DNA from: a virus
DNA length: 45,181 nucleotides
IMG/VR virus record: IMGVR_UViG_3300028388_003590
Span: 1 to 45,181 of that record
Reading direction: 5' to 3' (one strand)
Shown: positions 5,728 to 14,006 of the stretch, piece by piece
How the letters are laid out: each line of letters begins with the position of its first letter
Position numbering within the stretch: position 1 is the stretch's first letter
Program-made: the position numbers and the translations under genes
The notes under the pieces: generated by a model
Database searches by the model: none
Told to the model about the DNA's origin: nothing
The model's input: only the letters and a program-made list of their open reading frames with translations

Positions 5728-6040
5728 TTATCAACATAAGGCAAGAGAGACTGCTAAGTACCCAACAGAGCATGGTTTGACATATTGTGCTTTAGGTTTA
5801 ACGGGCGAAGCTGGAGAGGTGGCGGATAAGATTAAGAAGATCATTCGTGACAAGGGTGGAGTAGTGAGTGCGGATGATCGTATAGAACTCGCTAAGGAGT
5901 TGGGTGATGTGCTTTGGTATATTGCTAACTTAAGCTTTGAGTTGAATCTTGCCTTAGACTTTGTGGCGGGTAAGAACATTGACAAATTAATGAGTCGTTT
6001 AGAGCGAGGTGTTATCTCAGGTGAGGGAGATAACCGATAA
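5714..6040 (+). CDS. mazG: MazG-like nucleotide pyrophosphohydrolase
   Basis: MazG-type enzymes hydrolyse nucleoside triphosphates to monophosphate and pyrophosphate; phage versions are thought to adjust the dNTP or ppGpp pool. The 108-residue product carries the all-alpha NTP pyrophosphatase motif: GLTGEAGEVADKIKK (Glu32, Glu35, Asp38) and KELGDVLWYIANL (Glu62, Asp65), the acidic residues that hold Mg2+. Length fits a single-domain MazG. The ATG lies inside the previous gene and its stop overlaps the next ATG (TAATG). Confidence 0.92.
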   Translation: MDINDYQHKARETAKYPTEHGLTYCALGLTGEAGEVADKIKKIIRDKGGVVSADDRIELAKELGDVLWYIANLSFELNLALDFVAGKNIDKLMSRLERGVISGEGDNR

Positions 6041-6213
6041 TGCCAGTTTACAAAGTAAAGGGCGGTTATCGTTGGGGTAAAACAGGTAAGGTCTATAAAA
6101 CAAGAGCCGAAGCTGAGAAGCAAGGCAGAGCAGTGAGAGCATCTATGAGTTATAAAGGTACAACTAAGAAAAAGGGCAAGGGTAAAGGCACATCTAAGGG
6201 TAAGTACAAATGA
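6040..6213 (+). CDS. Small Lys/Gly-rich protein, 57 aa
   Basis: This short frame starts in a TAATG overlap and ends in an ATGA overlap with the next gene, which strongly supports translation. The protein begins MPVYKVKGGYRWGKTGKVYK, continues TRAEAEKQGRAVRAS and ends in a Lys/Gly tail. The GK-x-Y-x-TRAEAEKQGRA pattern is one I associate with small conserved phage proteins of unknown role. It is highly basic, so nucleic-acid binding is possible. Confidence 0.7.
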   Translation: MPVYKVKGGYRWGKTGKVYKTRAEAEKQGRAVRASMSYKGTTKKKGKGKGTSKGKYK

Positions 6214-6536
6214 GAGTAGAGAAGAAAGTCACCGATGGCGTTAGGATTGTAAACGCGGGCGGAGAATTAGTCTTAACAGACAGAGAATTAGATTTGAGTA
6301 TTGAGCTACCCAAAGCAGGCGCAAAGTTGAATGAGGAGCAAATTATGGCCATTCAAGAGTCTGTTGAAGATCATGGAGACTTCTTCCCACCTATTACTTC
6401 TGTTGAGAGAGTAGATGGCTTATTTGCAAGACTTGATCTTGGTGGGTATTGGTCTGGTTGGGTAGTTGGTACAGACATTGAAGATGTTATGGAGCAACTT
6501 GATGATCTGCATGGTGTGTATAATGATTACCTCTGA
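6210..6536 (+). CDS. Hypothetical protein, 108 aa
   Basis: This is an acidic protein without a recognised domain. It has an early beta region (VTDGVRIVNAGGELVLTDRELDLSIELP), a helix (EEQIMAIQESVEDHGDFF) and a C-terminal part with GGYWSGWVVGTDIEDVMEQLD. No signal peptide or membrane segment is evident. It shares an ATGA junction with the gene before it and runs 10 bases into the convergent DUF3310 gene. Confidence 0.65.
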   Translation: MRVEKKVTDGVRIVNAGGELVLTDRELDLSIELPKAGAKLNEEQIMAIQESVEDHGDFFPPITSVERVDGLFARLDLGGYWSGWVVGTDIEDVMEQLDDLHGVYNDYL

Positions 6537-6826
6537 GACTTAATCTTATCAATCTCACTTTGTAAGTAGAAGATTGCCTTTTCTAAGTCCTCGATTTCTT
6601 TGTTTGGGTCTTTACGCCCTGCTCTGCAAATGTACTTTACTGCATTGCCTAGCGCAAAGTTTAACTCCCATGCGTTTATGACGTTTATGGCTTCATAAGT
6701 ACCTGGTCGATAATGGCTTGGATGATCAACAGAGTTGTGAGAATCTTCTGAAAAAGTTGTTGGAAACTCTTGATAGGTGGTGTCTGTATCTTGAAGTTGA
6801 TTAATAAATTGTTCTTTTGTTGTCAT
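6527..6826 (-). CDS. DUF3310 protein (phage nucleotide-kinase-like annotation)
   Basis: DUF3310 proteins are common in tailed phages and are often labelled nucleotide kinase without biochemical proof. The core is plain: VDHPSHYRPGTYEAINVINAW (from about residue 33), then LNFALGNAVKYICRAGRKD and KEIEDLEKAIFYLQSEI. The N-terminal 30 residues are a Gln/Thr-rich extension that contains one exact copy of the recurrent 14-bp word as coding sequence (EFPTTF). It is a single gene on the minus strand between plus-strand genes, overlapping tail-to-tail with the one before it. Its promoter must lie in the AT-rich gap 6827-6910. Confidence 0.9.
   Translation of the reverse strand: MTTKEQFINQLQDTDTTYQEFPTTFSEDSHNSVDHPSHYRPGTYEAINVINAWELNFALGNAVKYICRAGRKDPNKEIEDLEKAIFYLQSEIDKIKSQR
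6755..6768 (-). repeat. Recurrent 14-bp word AGTTTCCAACAACT, copy in DUF3310 gene
   Basis: This is an exact copy on the minus strand, the coding strand of the gene. It extends to 19 identical bases (GAGTTTCCAACAACTTTTT) shared with the intergenic copy at 28646. Confidence 0.85.
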
Positions 6827-6863
6827 GTCTGTTGTCTTTCATTTTTAGAGTCGTCACTTATAT

Positions 6864-6898
6864 AGTATATATATATAAGACTAAGTATATATATAAGA
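6864..6898. promoter_or_regulatory. AT-rich direct repeats between divergent genes
   Basis: AGTATATATATATAAGA (6864-6880) and AGTATATATATAAGA (6884-6898) are near-identical direct repeats whose starts are 20 bases apart, about two helical turns. They lie between the divergent DUF3310 gene and the start of the long late operon at 6911. They could be a tandem activator or late-promoter site; the simple TA composition lowers confidence. Confidence 0.4.
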
Positions 6899-6910
6899 TC
6901 AAGGGCAAGG

Positions 6911-7414
6911 ATGATGGCTAGAAAACCAAGTACCTCTAAATCTAAATCTAAAACTAAAGTTCCTAGGAAGTACACCGCGGGTCTTTCTGATAAAGAGAAA
7001 AAAGAGCGTGAAGCTCAGATTAGGAAAAGGGCTAAGGCATCTCAAAAGGGTAAGCCTAGCTATAAACCTATGAAAGGTGATGATAAGGCTAAGACTAAGC
7101 CCTCTAAATACACAACTCAAGCTAAAAAAAGCGGTTTAAAGAAGAAGATTAAGGATAACATGAATGGTAAGGGTAAAGAAGCTTACTTAAAAGCTGTTGC
7201 CAAAGCTTCGGGCTATCCATTACCTATTCTTAGAACAGTACATGAGCGAGGGGCTAGGGCTTGGGCGACTGGTCACAGACCAGGTGCTACGCAAATGGCT
7301 TGGAGTCGTGCTAGAGTTCTCAGCTTTGTTCAGGGCGGTAAAACTAGTAAAACTGCTGATAAAGAGCTTTACAAAAAAGCAAGAGAGCAAATGAGAAAAA
7401 GAAAGAAGAAATAG
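6911..7414 (+). CDS. DUF5824-like basic protein at the head of the packaging operon
   Basis: The first 100 residues are very rich in Lys and Ser/Thr; the region about 110-150 (YPLPILRTVHERGARAWAT, GHRPGATQMAWSRARVLSF) resembles the core of DUF5824, a domain found in phages and large viruses and of unknown function. The start is an ATGATG doublet after AAGGGCAAGG. It sits directly before the large terminase, where many phages carry the small terminase subunit, and its basic character would suit DNA binding. No HTH is visible, so a TerS role is a positional guess. The C-terminus is a Lys/Arg tail (KKAREQMRKRKKK). Confidence 0.65.
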   Translation: MMARKPSTSKSKSKTKVPRKYTAGLSDKEKKEREAQIRKRAKASQKGKPSYKPMKGDDKAKTKPSKYTTQAKKSGLKKKIKDNMNGKGKEAYLKAVAKASGYPLPILRTVHERGARAWATGHRPGATQMAWSRARVLSFVQGGKTSKTADKELYKKAREQMRKRKKK

Positions 7415-7416
7415 TT

Positions 7417-9126
7417 TTGGAGATACAGAAAAAGTCAAAGGCTAGAAAACCTAAAAAACCAAACCACATACTGACAAGAGAAGAACTTTTAGACATATCT
7501 GAAAAGTGTTTTCAATTTTGTTTAGAGTCAACAGGTATAGAGCTTTACCCATACCAAGAGGAATTTGCTAGGCGCATTTGTCAGTCAGTAATCTTGGAAG
7601 ATGGGGAAGAAATTACTGCCTTGTTTGCGCGTCAGTCTGGCAAGACTGAGAGCGTGTCAGTCGTGGTGGTAGGTCTAAGTGTTATCTTGCCAACCTTAGC
7701 TAAAACAGAGGGTCTTAAAGAGGATGACCGAATCAATAAGTTTAAGCAAGGTTTATGGGTGGGTATCTTTGCGCCCAATTATGAGTTAGCGGGTGTTATG
7801 CACAGTCGTATGGCCAATCGTATGCAATCAGAAACGATGCAACAAGTCTTACAAGACCCAGAGCTTGGGATTGATTTACAGGGTGGTCGTAAAGTTCTTC
7901 GATTACCTAATGGTAGCTATGTTGATGCAAACAGTGCTGGCCCACAAGCAAATATAGAGGGCAAGACCTACCATCTAATTATATGTGAAGAAACACAGGA
8001 TATATCTAACTATAAGATTCGTAAGAGTATTCACCCTATGGGGGCGAGTACAAATGCGACTATGATAAAGATTGGCACACCTAACCAACAGAAGAATGAG
8101 TTCTTTGATGCTTGTGAGCGCAACAGAAAAAAAACAGCAAGTCTAGGCAGGGGTGAATTACCTAATCACTTTCAGTATGACTATGAGCATCCTGCAAGAC
8201 ATAACCCAAGATATGGTGCATACATTGAGAAAGAGATTGAACGATTAGGGTATGAGAGTGACGAGTTTAGGATGTCTTATCGCTTACACTGGATGCTTGA
8301 GCGTGGTCACTTTATAGCACCTGAAATCTTTGATGAATGCGGTATAAAGAAAACTGACAAGTTAAGAGTGAAGAAAAAGGGTAAGTACGTTCACTTTAAG
8401 CGCAATGAAAGTCACTACTACAATGATAACGCTACTGACAATATGGTAGCATCCATAGACATTGGTCGTAGTAATGACTCAACAGTGGTCACAGTGGGTA
8501 AAGTATGGTGGGAAAACCCAATCATGTTTGCAGGCGAAGATCGTTATCATATCCATATTGTGAATTGGCTAGAGATTCAGGGGGATGACCATGAAACACA
8601 GTACCCTCAGATACTGAACTTTTTAGCAAATTATAACATAGGGTCGATCATAGTTGACGCAACAGGCCGAGGTGACCCGATTTTTGACCGCTTGAAAGCT
8701 GATCTTTATGAAGATGGTATAGACGTAAAGCCATTTATCTTTAGTCAAAGGACTAAGCATGAGGGCTATACAATCTTATATCAAGAGATGAAAGTCAGAA
8801 GATTAACTTATCCAGCGAGTAGTCATGCGAGAACTTACAAGCGGTGGCAGAGGTTTGTTCGCGAGATGTATGATCTTCAAAAGGATTGGCGGGGCAAGTA
8901 CATGGATGTAAAAGCTCCCACAAGTGGTAAGAAGAAAACAGGGTCAGATGGCCATGATGATTACAGTGACTCTTTGATGATGTTATGCTACTTAGTGAAT
9001 CGTAAAATGATTTCTGCTGAGACTGCCGACAACCCATTCTTAGGTAATGCAGTGAGTGATACTCGTAGAAGGTACTCTGCTCAGATTAAGAATGGTAGAG
9101 CTAGGAGAAAATTCGATGGGTGGTGA
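7417..9126 (+). CDS. terL: Terminase large subunit
   Basis: This is the DNA-packaging motor ATPase and nuclease that docks on the portal. The Walker A-like loop is ARQSGKTE (71-78) and Walker B is HLIICEE (about 186-192). The RNase H-like nuclease half shows IDIGRSNDST, then IIVDATGRGDPIFDRL and HDDYSDSLMM, which supply the metal-binding acids. The length, 569 residues, is normal. The start must be the TTG at 7417: upstream the frame closes within about 60 bases with no ATG or GTG, and the next Met is far inside the ATPase domain. A GAAGAAA element precedes it. It overlaps the next small gene. Confidence 0.95.
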   Translation: MEIQKKSKARKPKKPNHILTREELLDISEKCFQFCLESTGIELYPYQEEFARRICQSVILEDGEEITALFARQSGKTESVSVVVVGLSVILPTLAKTEGLKEDDRINKFKQGLWVGIFAPNYELAGVMHSRMANRMQSETMQQVLQDPELGIDLQGGRKVLRLPNGSYVDANSAGPQANIEGKTYHLIICEETQDISNYKIRKSIHPMGASTNATMIKIGTPNQQKNEFFDACERNRKKTASLGRGELPNHFQYDYEHPARHNPRYGAYIEKEIERLGYESDEFRMSYRLHWMLERGHFIAPEIFDECGIKKTDKLRVKKKGKYVHFKRNESHYYNDNATDNMVASIDIGRSNDSTVVTVGKVWWENPIMFAGEDRYHIHIVNWLEIQGDDHETQYPQILNFLANYNIGSIIVDATGRGDPIFDRLKADLYEDGIDVKPFIFSQRTKHEGYTILYQEMKVRRLTYPASSHARTYKRWQRFVREMYDLQKDWRGKYMDVKAPTSGKKKTGSDGHDDYSDSLMMLCYLVNRKMISAETADNPFLGNAVSDTRRRYSAQIKNGRARRKFDGW

Positions 9127-9337
9127 ATTACTGACAATACCGCAGATATGTGAGCTTAGTGGTATGAGTGAACGTATGGTGCAAAAAGCCTTATCTAAGG
9201 GCGACTTAGTTGATCAATCGCCAAAGTGTGTAGGAGAGTGGCTAAAATCAACAATACATATTAAAATGAGCGCACCAAAAGGTCGAATAGGCATACGCAA
9301 GGACAGAGAGACTGTTGTTCATAGAAAGTGGGATTGA
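9116..9337 (+). CDS. Small HTH-like protein, 73 aa, between terL and portal
   Basis: The ATG at 9116 lies inside the end of terL and follows TAGGAG at good spacing. The product begins MGGELLTIPQICELSGMSE and has a segment (about residues 5-30) like the winged-helix of excisionases and small DNA-binding adaptors (IPQICELSGMSERMVQKALSKG). Residues 40-73 are basic. A small gene between TerL and portal could be a packaging accessory, but nothing proves this. An in-frame ATG at 9056 exists deep inside terL and is less likely. Confidence 0.6.
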   Translation: MGGELLTIPQICELSGMSERMVQKALSKGDLVDQSPKCVGEWLKSTIHIKMSAPKGRIGIRKDRETVVHRKWD

Positions 9338-9345
9338 GGTGAAAT

Positions 9346-10956
9346 ATGGCATTAATTAGCAGAGGGATTATCGCAGGAACTCCTTATGGAAGTTCTGATT
9401 CTAACGTATATCAGTTAGTCACCTCGACTGAGCTTGAACACTCAGAGAGACTAAGACGATATAGAGAGTTTATGCGCTTTTACAGAGGTAAACATTGGGA
9501 CCATACTAGAGATATAAATGAGCCTTTTGTGACTATGAATTATTGTCGAAGATTTGTAGACGCAACTGTAAATTTCTTAATGAAGAATAGCTTTAGCGTG
9601 ACTATTCCAGATGACCCTGCAACCGCCAACAAAGAAGATGAAGATAGAGAGTTTGTTCGCTTAATGCTTGAGTCTACTTGGGCTAAGAATAGAAAAGAGC
9701 TTGTTGCTTTTGAGATGGCTCAGATGGGCGCGATTACAGGAGATGTTTTTGTAAGAGTATCTTGGGAAGATAGCGACCCAATAGAAAGCCCTTATGCTAG
9801 AGTAGATGTTTTACCTAGCCAATATGTATTTCCCTCATTTGGTGGGCCACATGGCGTAGATCGCAAAAAAGTAAACTCTATTCTAATCTTGTTCCCAAGA
9901 TTTAAGAATGGTGACGCTTCTTCGACCAATCGTTTTGGTGATATACCCTCACATAATGTGGAGTGGTATGGTGAGCGTTGGTATGCCGATAAGGTGATTG
10001 AGTATTCCCCTACTGGCGGTGAGCGTGAAAGACCTAATCCATTAGGTGAGATTCCTATTGTGCATATACCGAATTACCCAATCGCGGGTGAGTTTTATGG
10101 GCGTAGTGATTTATCAGATGTGATTGACTTACAACGTGAGTACAATGAGAAGTCTACTGATATAAGTGATGTGATCAATTATCATGGTTCACCAGTGACT
10201 ATCGTTAAGGGAGCGAAGCTGACTCAGCTTGAGCGTGGGGCAAATCGTATGTGGGGCTTGCCAGAGAATGCGTCTGTTGAAAACTTAGCGCTAAATGGAG
10301 AGCTTGGGCCAAGCATGGAATACTTAGATCGCATTAAGAAAGCCATGCACGAAATTGGTGGAGTACCTGAGATTGCTTTAACATCTAACATTAATAATAG
10401 GGAAACTGGGGCTTCCGTATCTATGAGATATATGCCCATGCTTGAGTCACGACAAGTTAAGGTTCAGACTTATGGGGCTGGGCTAAGGTTGATTAATCGT
10501 TTAATTATGAAGATTACAGCCTTAGCAAGTAATGACTTTGGTAGAGCCTTTGAGCAACTGAATGAAGAAAATCGCTATCGTAATGAGATTATCTTTCCAT
10601 CACCTTTACCGAGAGATGAAAGCATTGAGCTTGATCGAGCGACTAAGAGACTTGATCTTGGTATTTCCTCTAAGCGTTATGAGATGCAGAAAATGGGTAT
10701 GTCACAGCGTGAGATTGAAAAGATCAAAGAGGACATAGAGGAAGAAAGAGAAGAACTTGCAGAGTTAGAGTTCAGTATTGGGCAAAAGTTTATGGAAGAT
10801 GCCGAAGTACCTGAGTCCTCTGAGGTTGAGATGCCTAAGCTTGAGTCCTTAGAACCAAAGAAACCAAGTGGTAATCCTAATCCTAAACGACCTAACCCTG
10901 ACTCTGTGGGTGAGAAAATATCAAGCTCTAAGACTTCGGATATGATGGATGGCTAG
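9346..10956 (+). CDS. Portal protein (SPP1 gp6-like)
   Basis: The portal forms the dodecameric ring through which DNA enters and leaves the head. The 536-residue product has the family layout: an N-terminal helical part with YREFMRFYRGKHW, a central region with TMNYCRRFVDATVNFLM and ITGDVFVRVSWED, a clip/stem area (FYGRSDLSDVIDLQREYN) and NINNRETGASVSMRYMPML. The C-terminus is a charged coiled coil (IEKIKEDIEEEREELAELE) followed by a Pro/Lys/Ser-rich tail that may face the interior. It follows TerL, as in most phages, and overlaps the next gene by 8 bases. The ribosome binding site is GAGGTG. Confidence 0.93.
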   Translation: MALISRGIIAGTPYGSSDSNVYQLVTSTELEHSERLRRYREFMRFYRGKHWDHTRDINEPFVTMNYCRRFVDATVNFLMKNSFSVTIPDDPATANKEDEDREFVRLMLESTWAKNRKELVAFEMAQMGAITGDVFVRVSWEDSDPIESPYARVDVLPSQYVFPSFGGPHGVDRKKVNSILILFPRFKNGDASSTNRFGDIPSHNVEWYGERWYADKVIEYSPTGGERERPNPLGEIPIVHIPNYPIAGEFYGRSDLSDVIDLQREYNEKSTDISDVINYHGSPVTIVKGAKLTQLERGANRMWGLPENASVENLALNGELGPSMEYLDRIKKAMHEIGGVPEIALTSNINNRETGASVSMRYMPMLESRQVKVQTYGAGLRLINRLIMKITALASNDFGRAFEQLNEENRYRNEIIFPSPLPRDESIELDRATKRLDLGISSKRYEMQKMGMSQREIEKIKEDIEEEREELAELEFSIGQKFMEDAEVPESSEVEMPKLESLEPKKPSGNPNPKRPNPDSVGEKISSSKTSDMMDG

Positions 10957-11920
10957 AAAGAAGTTTAAAGCAAAGCCCTTAGCTAAGGGGCTTGGTTTAG
11001 TCTCAAATACTCATACAGTGCAAACTGTGGGTGGTAAAACTATAACAGTGACCGCTCAACCCTCAAGTGTGGAAAAGGGTGAGAGGAATTATGAGATAGC
11101 CGATGCTAAAAGACGTATCTTAAATAGACTACCTACCCAAGATGGCAAGGTAAGAAACTTAATGCTGAATGGCATAAAGAAAGCCGAAGCGGTTGCAGGT
11201 CGATATGATACAAGACGCAATAGATCAACTGGTGAGCTTAGGCCTGCTGATAAAGCTACTCTTAATACTGAGTTAGAACAAGTGGTAAGAGATACAGTGG
11301 TTACTGCAAGAGATCAGATACTTGAAAACTTAGAGGGTTCGGTAAAGACTTATTTGATTGGTATAAGACGAAGTTTACCAGATCGAAGTGCCTTACCTAT
11401 GTCTGTGATCAACCAAATGGCCCAAAGAAAAGCTATTCAAATTTACAATCAACCTAGTGGTAAAAGCGGTATGAATACTGCTCAAAGACTTGGTGGTGTT
11501 GGGGCAAGAATGGAAATTGAGCTAACCAAGATGGTAGACATGGGCTTGTCAGCTAGGATAGACAACCGAAGAAAACTAAAGAAAGCCTTAGTAGACCCAA
11601 AGGGGGCAAACAGGTCTTGTTTAGCTAAGTCCATCTCCAGAATAAACAGAACAGAACAGAACAGAGCGATGCACTCCGCCACCATAGAAGCCATGACCTC
11701 AATAGGGGTGTCGTTCTTTTATTGGCGGTTAAGTGGGGCGCATAAGGACTATGGTGGCTCAGAGGTATGTGAGGTTTTATCTACATCAACAGGTGGAGAT
11801 GTAGCAAGCTTACTGCCTAGTAATTTTGGCGGTAGTTTAGCAGGGCTTTACACAGGTTCTAGTGTACCCGATTTGCCACATCCTAACTGTATGTGTAGTT
11901 TAGAGCCCATAGTTGTCTGA
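10949..11920 (+). CDS. Minor head protein, Mu gpF-like head morphogenesis protein
   Basis: Proteins of the Mu gpF/SPP1 gp7 group sit next to the portal and act in head assembly or DNA ejection. The N-terminal two thirds are helical and basic. The C-terminal domain shows the usual signature: SISRINRTEQNRAMHSATIE, then FYWRLSGAHKDYGGSEVCEV, and the closing VPDLPHPNCMCSLEPIV, where the Cys-x-Cys and His match the family's conserved PHPxCxC. It overlaps the portal end. After its stop there is a gap of 86 bases with an extended -10 promoter. Confidence 0.87.
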   Translation: MARKKFKAKPLAKGLGLVSNTHTVQTVGGKTITVTAQPSSVEKGERNYEIADAKRRILNRLPTQDGKVRNLMLNGIKKAEAVAGRYDTRRNRSTGELRPADKATLNTELEQVVRDTVVTARDQILENLEGSVKTYLIGIRRSLPDRSALPMSVINQMAQRKAIQIYNQPSGKSGMNTAQRLGGVGARMEIELTKMVDMGLSARIDNRRKLKKALVDPKGANRSCLAKSISRINRTEQNRAMHSATIEAMTSIGVSFFYWRLSGAHKDYGGSEVCEVLSTSTGGDVASLLPSNFGGSLAGLYTGSSVPDLPHPNCMCSLEPIVV

Positions 11921-11940
11921 TTTTTGTTTGATTCTATGTA

Positions 11941-11949
11941 TGATATAAT
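11941..11949 (+). promoter_or_regulatory. Extended -10 promoter before the capsid genes
   Basis: TGATATAAT is a TGn extended -10 with a perfect TATAAT (11944-11949). A poor -35 (TTTTTG) lies 17 bases before it. It is in one of the few real gaps of the late operon and precedes the small head gene, scaffold and capsid genes, whose products are needed in large amounts. Confidence 0.55.
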
Positions 11950-12006
11950 AGATAATCACTAATTGATAAACTTATTTTTTTACAACCCATTGATTGGAGA
12001 ATAATC

Positions 12007-12210
12007 ATGGCAATGTATAGCACACACAATGCAAAACCTATGAACCGACCTGGACAAGACGCTACTACAAAAGATCGTGGCATGAGCCAATACTTTGATA
12101 TGCGTGATCAGCCAAACAAGGCTAAAGTTCAAGATGGTCGTCAAGTTATGATGCAAAATGCTCCTGGGCAACACGCCCGTCGAGCCCCAAAAGTAGACAT
12201 CTTACGTTAA
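12007..12210 (+). CDS. Small hypothetical head-region protein, 67 aa
   Basis: A strong ribosome binding site (TTGGAG) precedes the ATG. The protein is short, disordered-looking and rich in Met, Gln, Asn and Arg (MAMYSTHNAKPMNRPGQDAT to RRAPKVDILR). I do not recognise it. Its place between the minor head protein and the scaffold, straight after a promoter, suggests a virion or assembly component. It is separated from the scaffold gene by 45 bases. Confidence 0.65.
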   Translation: MAMYSTHNAKPMNRPGQDATTKDRGMSQYFDMRDQPNKAKVQDGRQVMMQNAPGQHARRAPKVDILR

Positions 12211-12255
12211 TTTATCCCAATCGCACCTAGCTAACCTATAAGGGCAAAAAGACAA

Positions 12256-12987
12256 ATGAGTGATACGACAAATACTAAGCAAGCGAATACAGAAGAAAGT
12301 CAAGTGAGTACACAGACCACCCACACCACCGAGGAAAGCAAAGTTGAGTCTAAGACTCCTAATGATGAAGTCTATACAAAGGCGCAACTTGATGAAATGC
12401 TTAACAAGGTAAGGCGAGAAGAAAAGGACAAGCTTTATAAATCTATTGAGAAAACTAAAGCGCAAGCCCAAGAAGTTCAAGCCGAGCGAGATAAGGTGCT
12501 AGAGGATTTAAAACTAGCGAAAGAACAACTTTCTACTATACAGGACTCTAATATGAGTGACATTGAAAAAGTAAACAAGCAGATCGAATTGCTTGCAGAG
12601 CAGAATGACCTATTGAAGAAGCAGTTAGAGACAGTCTCTCAACAAGCCGAAGCAAGAGTTCGTGAGAGCGAGGTCAAGTCTTATAAGCAAAAGCAAATTG
12701 AGAAAAGCGGATTACTTTTCCCCGAAATGGTAAGTGGCAATACTCCAGAAGAAATTGACGCTTCTATTCAAATGCTCAAAGATCGAGAGCAGTCAGTACG
12801 TATGCAACTAGAAGATAAACTTCGACAAGAAAAGGCTCAAGATGTACCTCGACCTATGTCACCCGAAGTAAATCAACCTCAAGTTGCGAGTGCTGATCGT
12901 TATCGAGTCTCTAAAATGAGTCGTGACGAATACCAAGCGTATCGTCAAAAAATCATGGCGCAAGCTATGGATTCAGTTCGCAGATAA
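12256..12987 (+). CDS. Capsid scaffold protein
   Basis: Scaffolds guide capsid shell assembly and leave before packaging. The 243-residue product has a typical build: a Thr/Glu/Gln-rich disordered N-terminus (about 1-35), a long coiled coil (about 45-160, with LEDLKLAKEQLSTIQ and EKVNKQIELLAEQNDLLKKQ) and a basic C-terminal part (MSRDEYQAYRQKIMAQAM) that would contact the capsid protein. No protease motif is seen. It is directly before the major capsid gene. The function is inferred from composition and position. Confidence 0.8.
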   Translation: MSDTTNTKQANTEESQVSTQTTHTTEESKVESKTPNDEVYTKAQLDEMLNKVRREEKDKLYKSIEKTKAQAQEVQAERDKVLEDLKLAKEQLSTIQDSNMSDIEKVNKQIELLAEQNDLLKKQLETVSQQAEARVRESEVKSYKQKQIEKSGLLFPEMVSGNTPEEIDASIQMLKDREQSVRMQLEDKLRQEKAQDVPRPMSPEVNQPQVASADRYRVSKMSRDEYQAYRQKIMAQAMDSVRR

Positions 12988-13024
12988 ACATTTATTTATA
13001 AATTAATTTAGTTAGGAGTCAATT

Positions 13025-13972
13025 ATGGCTATTAATGGTATTTCAGGTGCTAACGGTTTGACCGCACTACCTCAAGCAATGTTAGACGTATTTAGCTTGG
13101 ACATCTTGCATAATGCACAAGGCATTATGCGCTTTGAAGAATTTGCAGTTCGTAAAGAAGAATTGCTTGCTTCTCCAGGTGAGAATGTAAAGTTCACCAT
13201 TTATAACGACATTGATCGTGGTGGTGAATTAACAGAGAATGTAAGTCTAAGCGCAAAGGCAATGAGCGCTACTCAGAAAACTATCACAGTCACTGAGTGG
13301 GGTAATGCAATCAAGGTTTCTGAAAAGCTACTTCGTCTTTCTTGGGATGACGTTATGGCTGAGTCAGCTACTCTACTTGGTCGTGACTTTGCAGTGACTC
13401 GCGATCTTGCACTTCGTGACGCGCTATTTAGTGGTGCTTCTAGTAACATCCAAACTGATGGTAACGTATTGGCTGACATTGATTCAGGCGATACTTTTGA
13501 CATTGAGTCAATTCGTGAAGCGGTAGAAATTCTACAAACTAACGATGCACCTAAATTCTTTGGTGACTACTATGTTTGCTTTATCCACCCACACCAAGCA
13601 AGTTATCTTCGTAGAGATCAAGATTGGGTTAATGCTCACCAATATGTTGGTACTCGCAACCTGTTTAATGGTGAGATTGGGCGTTGGGAAGATGTTATCT
13701 TTATCGTGACTACTCATGCACCAAATGGAGCAGCCGCCCCTACCGCACCTGGTTATGATGCTACTTTAGATGGTACTGGTAATGCTGGTATTGATCTTTA
13801 CAAAGCTTGTGTATTTGGTGACCAATGCTTATACGTTGCAGACAGCCTACCTGTTGAGCTTCGCGACAATGGTGTAGAGGACTTTGGCCGTACTCATGGT
13901 CTTGCTTGGTACTCAATCTTCGGTGTTGATGTACTTAAGCCTGAGAACGCAGTAGTGATTGCTTCTGCTTAA
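13025..13972 (+). CDS. Major capsid protein (HK97 fold, N4-gp56-like family)
   Basis: The 315-residue product resembles the N4-gp56 capsid family: an N-terminal helix region, ENVKFTIYNDIDRGGELTE, the spine segment EWGNAIKVSEKLLRLSWDDVMAESATLLGRDFAVTRD and the strand YYVCFIHPHQASYLRRD with the nearby NLFNGEIGRWEDVIFIVT. No N-terminal delta domain is present, so assembly depends on the separate scaffold. The ribosome binding site TTAGGAG is strong and the codon choice is regular, as expected for the most abundant protein. Confidence 0.92.
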   Translation: MAINGISGANGLTALPQAMLDVFSLDILHNAQGIMRFEEFAVRKEELLASPGENVKFTIYNDIDRGGELTENVSLSAKAMSATQKTITVTEWGNAIKVSEKLLRLSWDDVMAESATLLGRDFAVTRDLALRDALFSGASSNIQTDGNVLADIDSGDTFDIESIREAVEILQTNDAPKFFGDYYVCFIHPHQASYLRRDQDWVNAHQYVGTRNLFNGEIGRWEDVIFIVTTHAPNGAAAPTAPGYDATLDGTGNAGIDLYKACVFGDQCLYVADSLPVELRDNGVEDFGRTHGLAWYSIFGVDVLKPENAVVIASA

Positions 13973-14006
13973 TATAAGTTTAGATACAACAAGATAAGGG
14001 GCGATT

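Noticed and set aside
7197-7394. Plus-strand reading frame of 65 codons inside the DUF5824-like gene
   Set aside because: It is a shadow frame within a well-supported gene, without a start signal.
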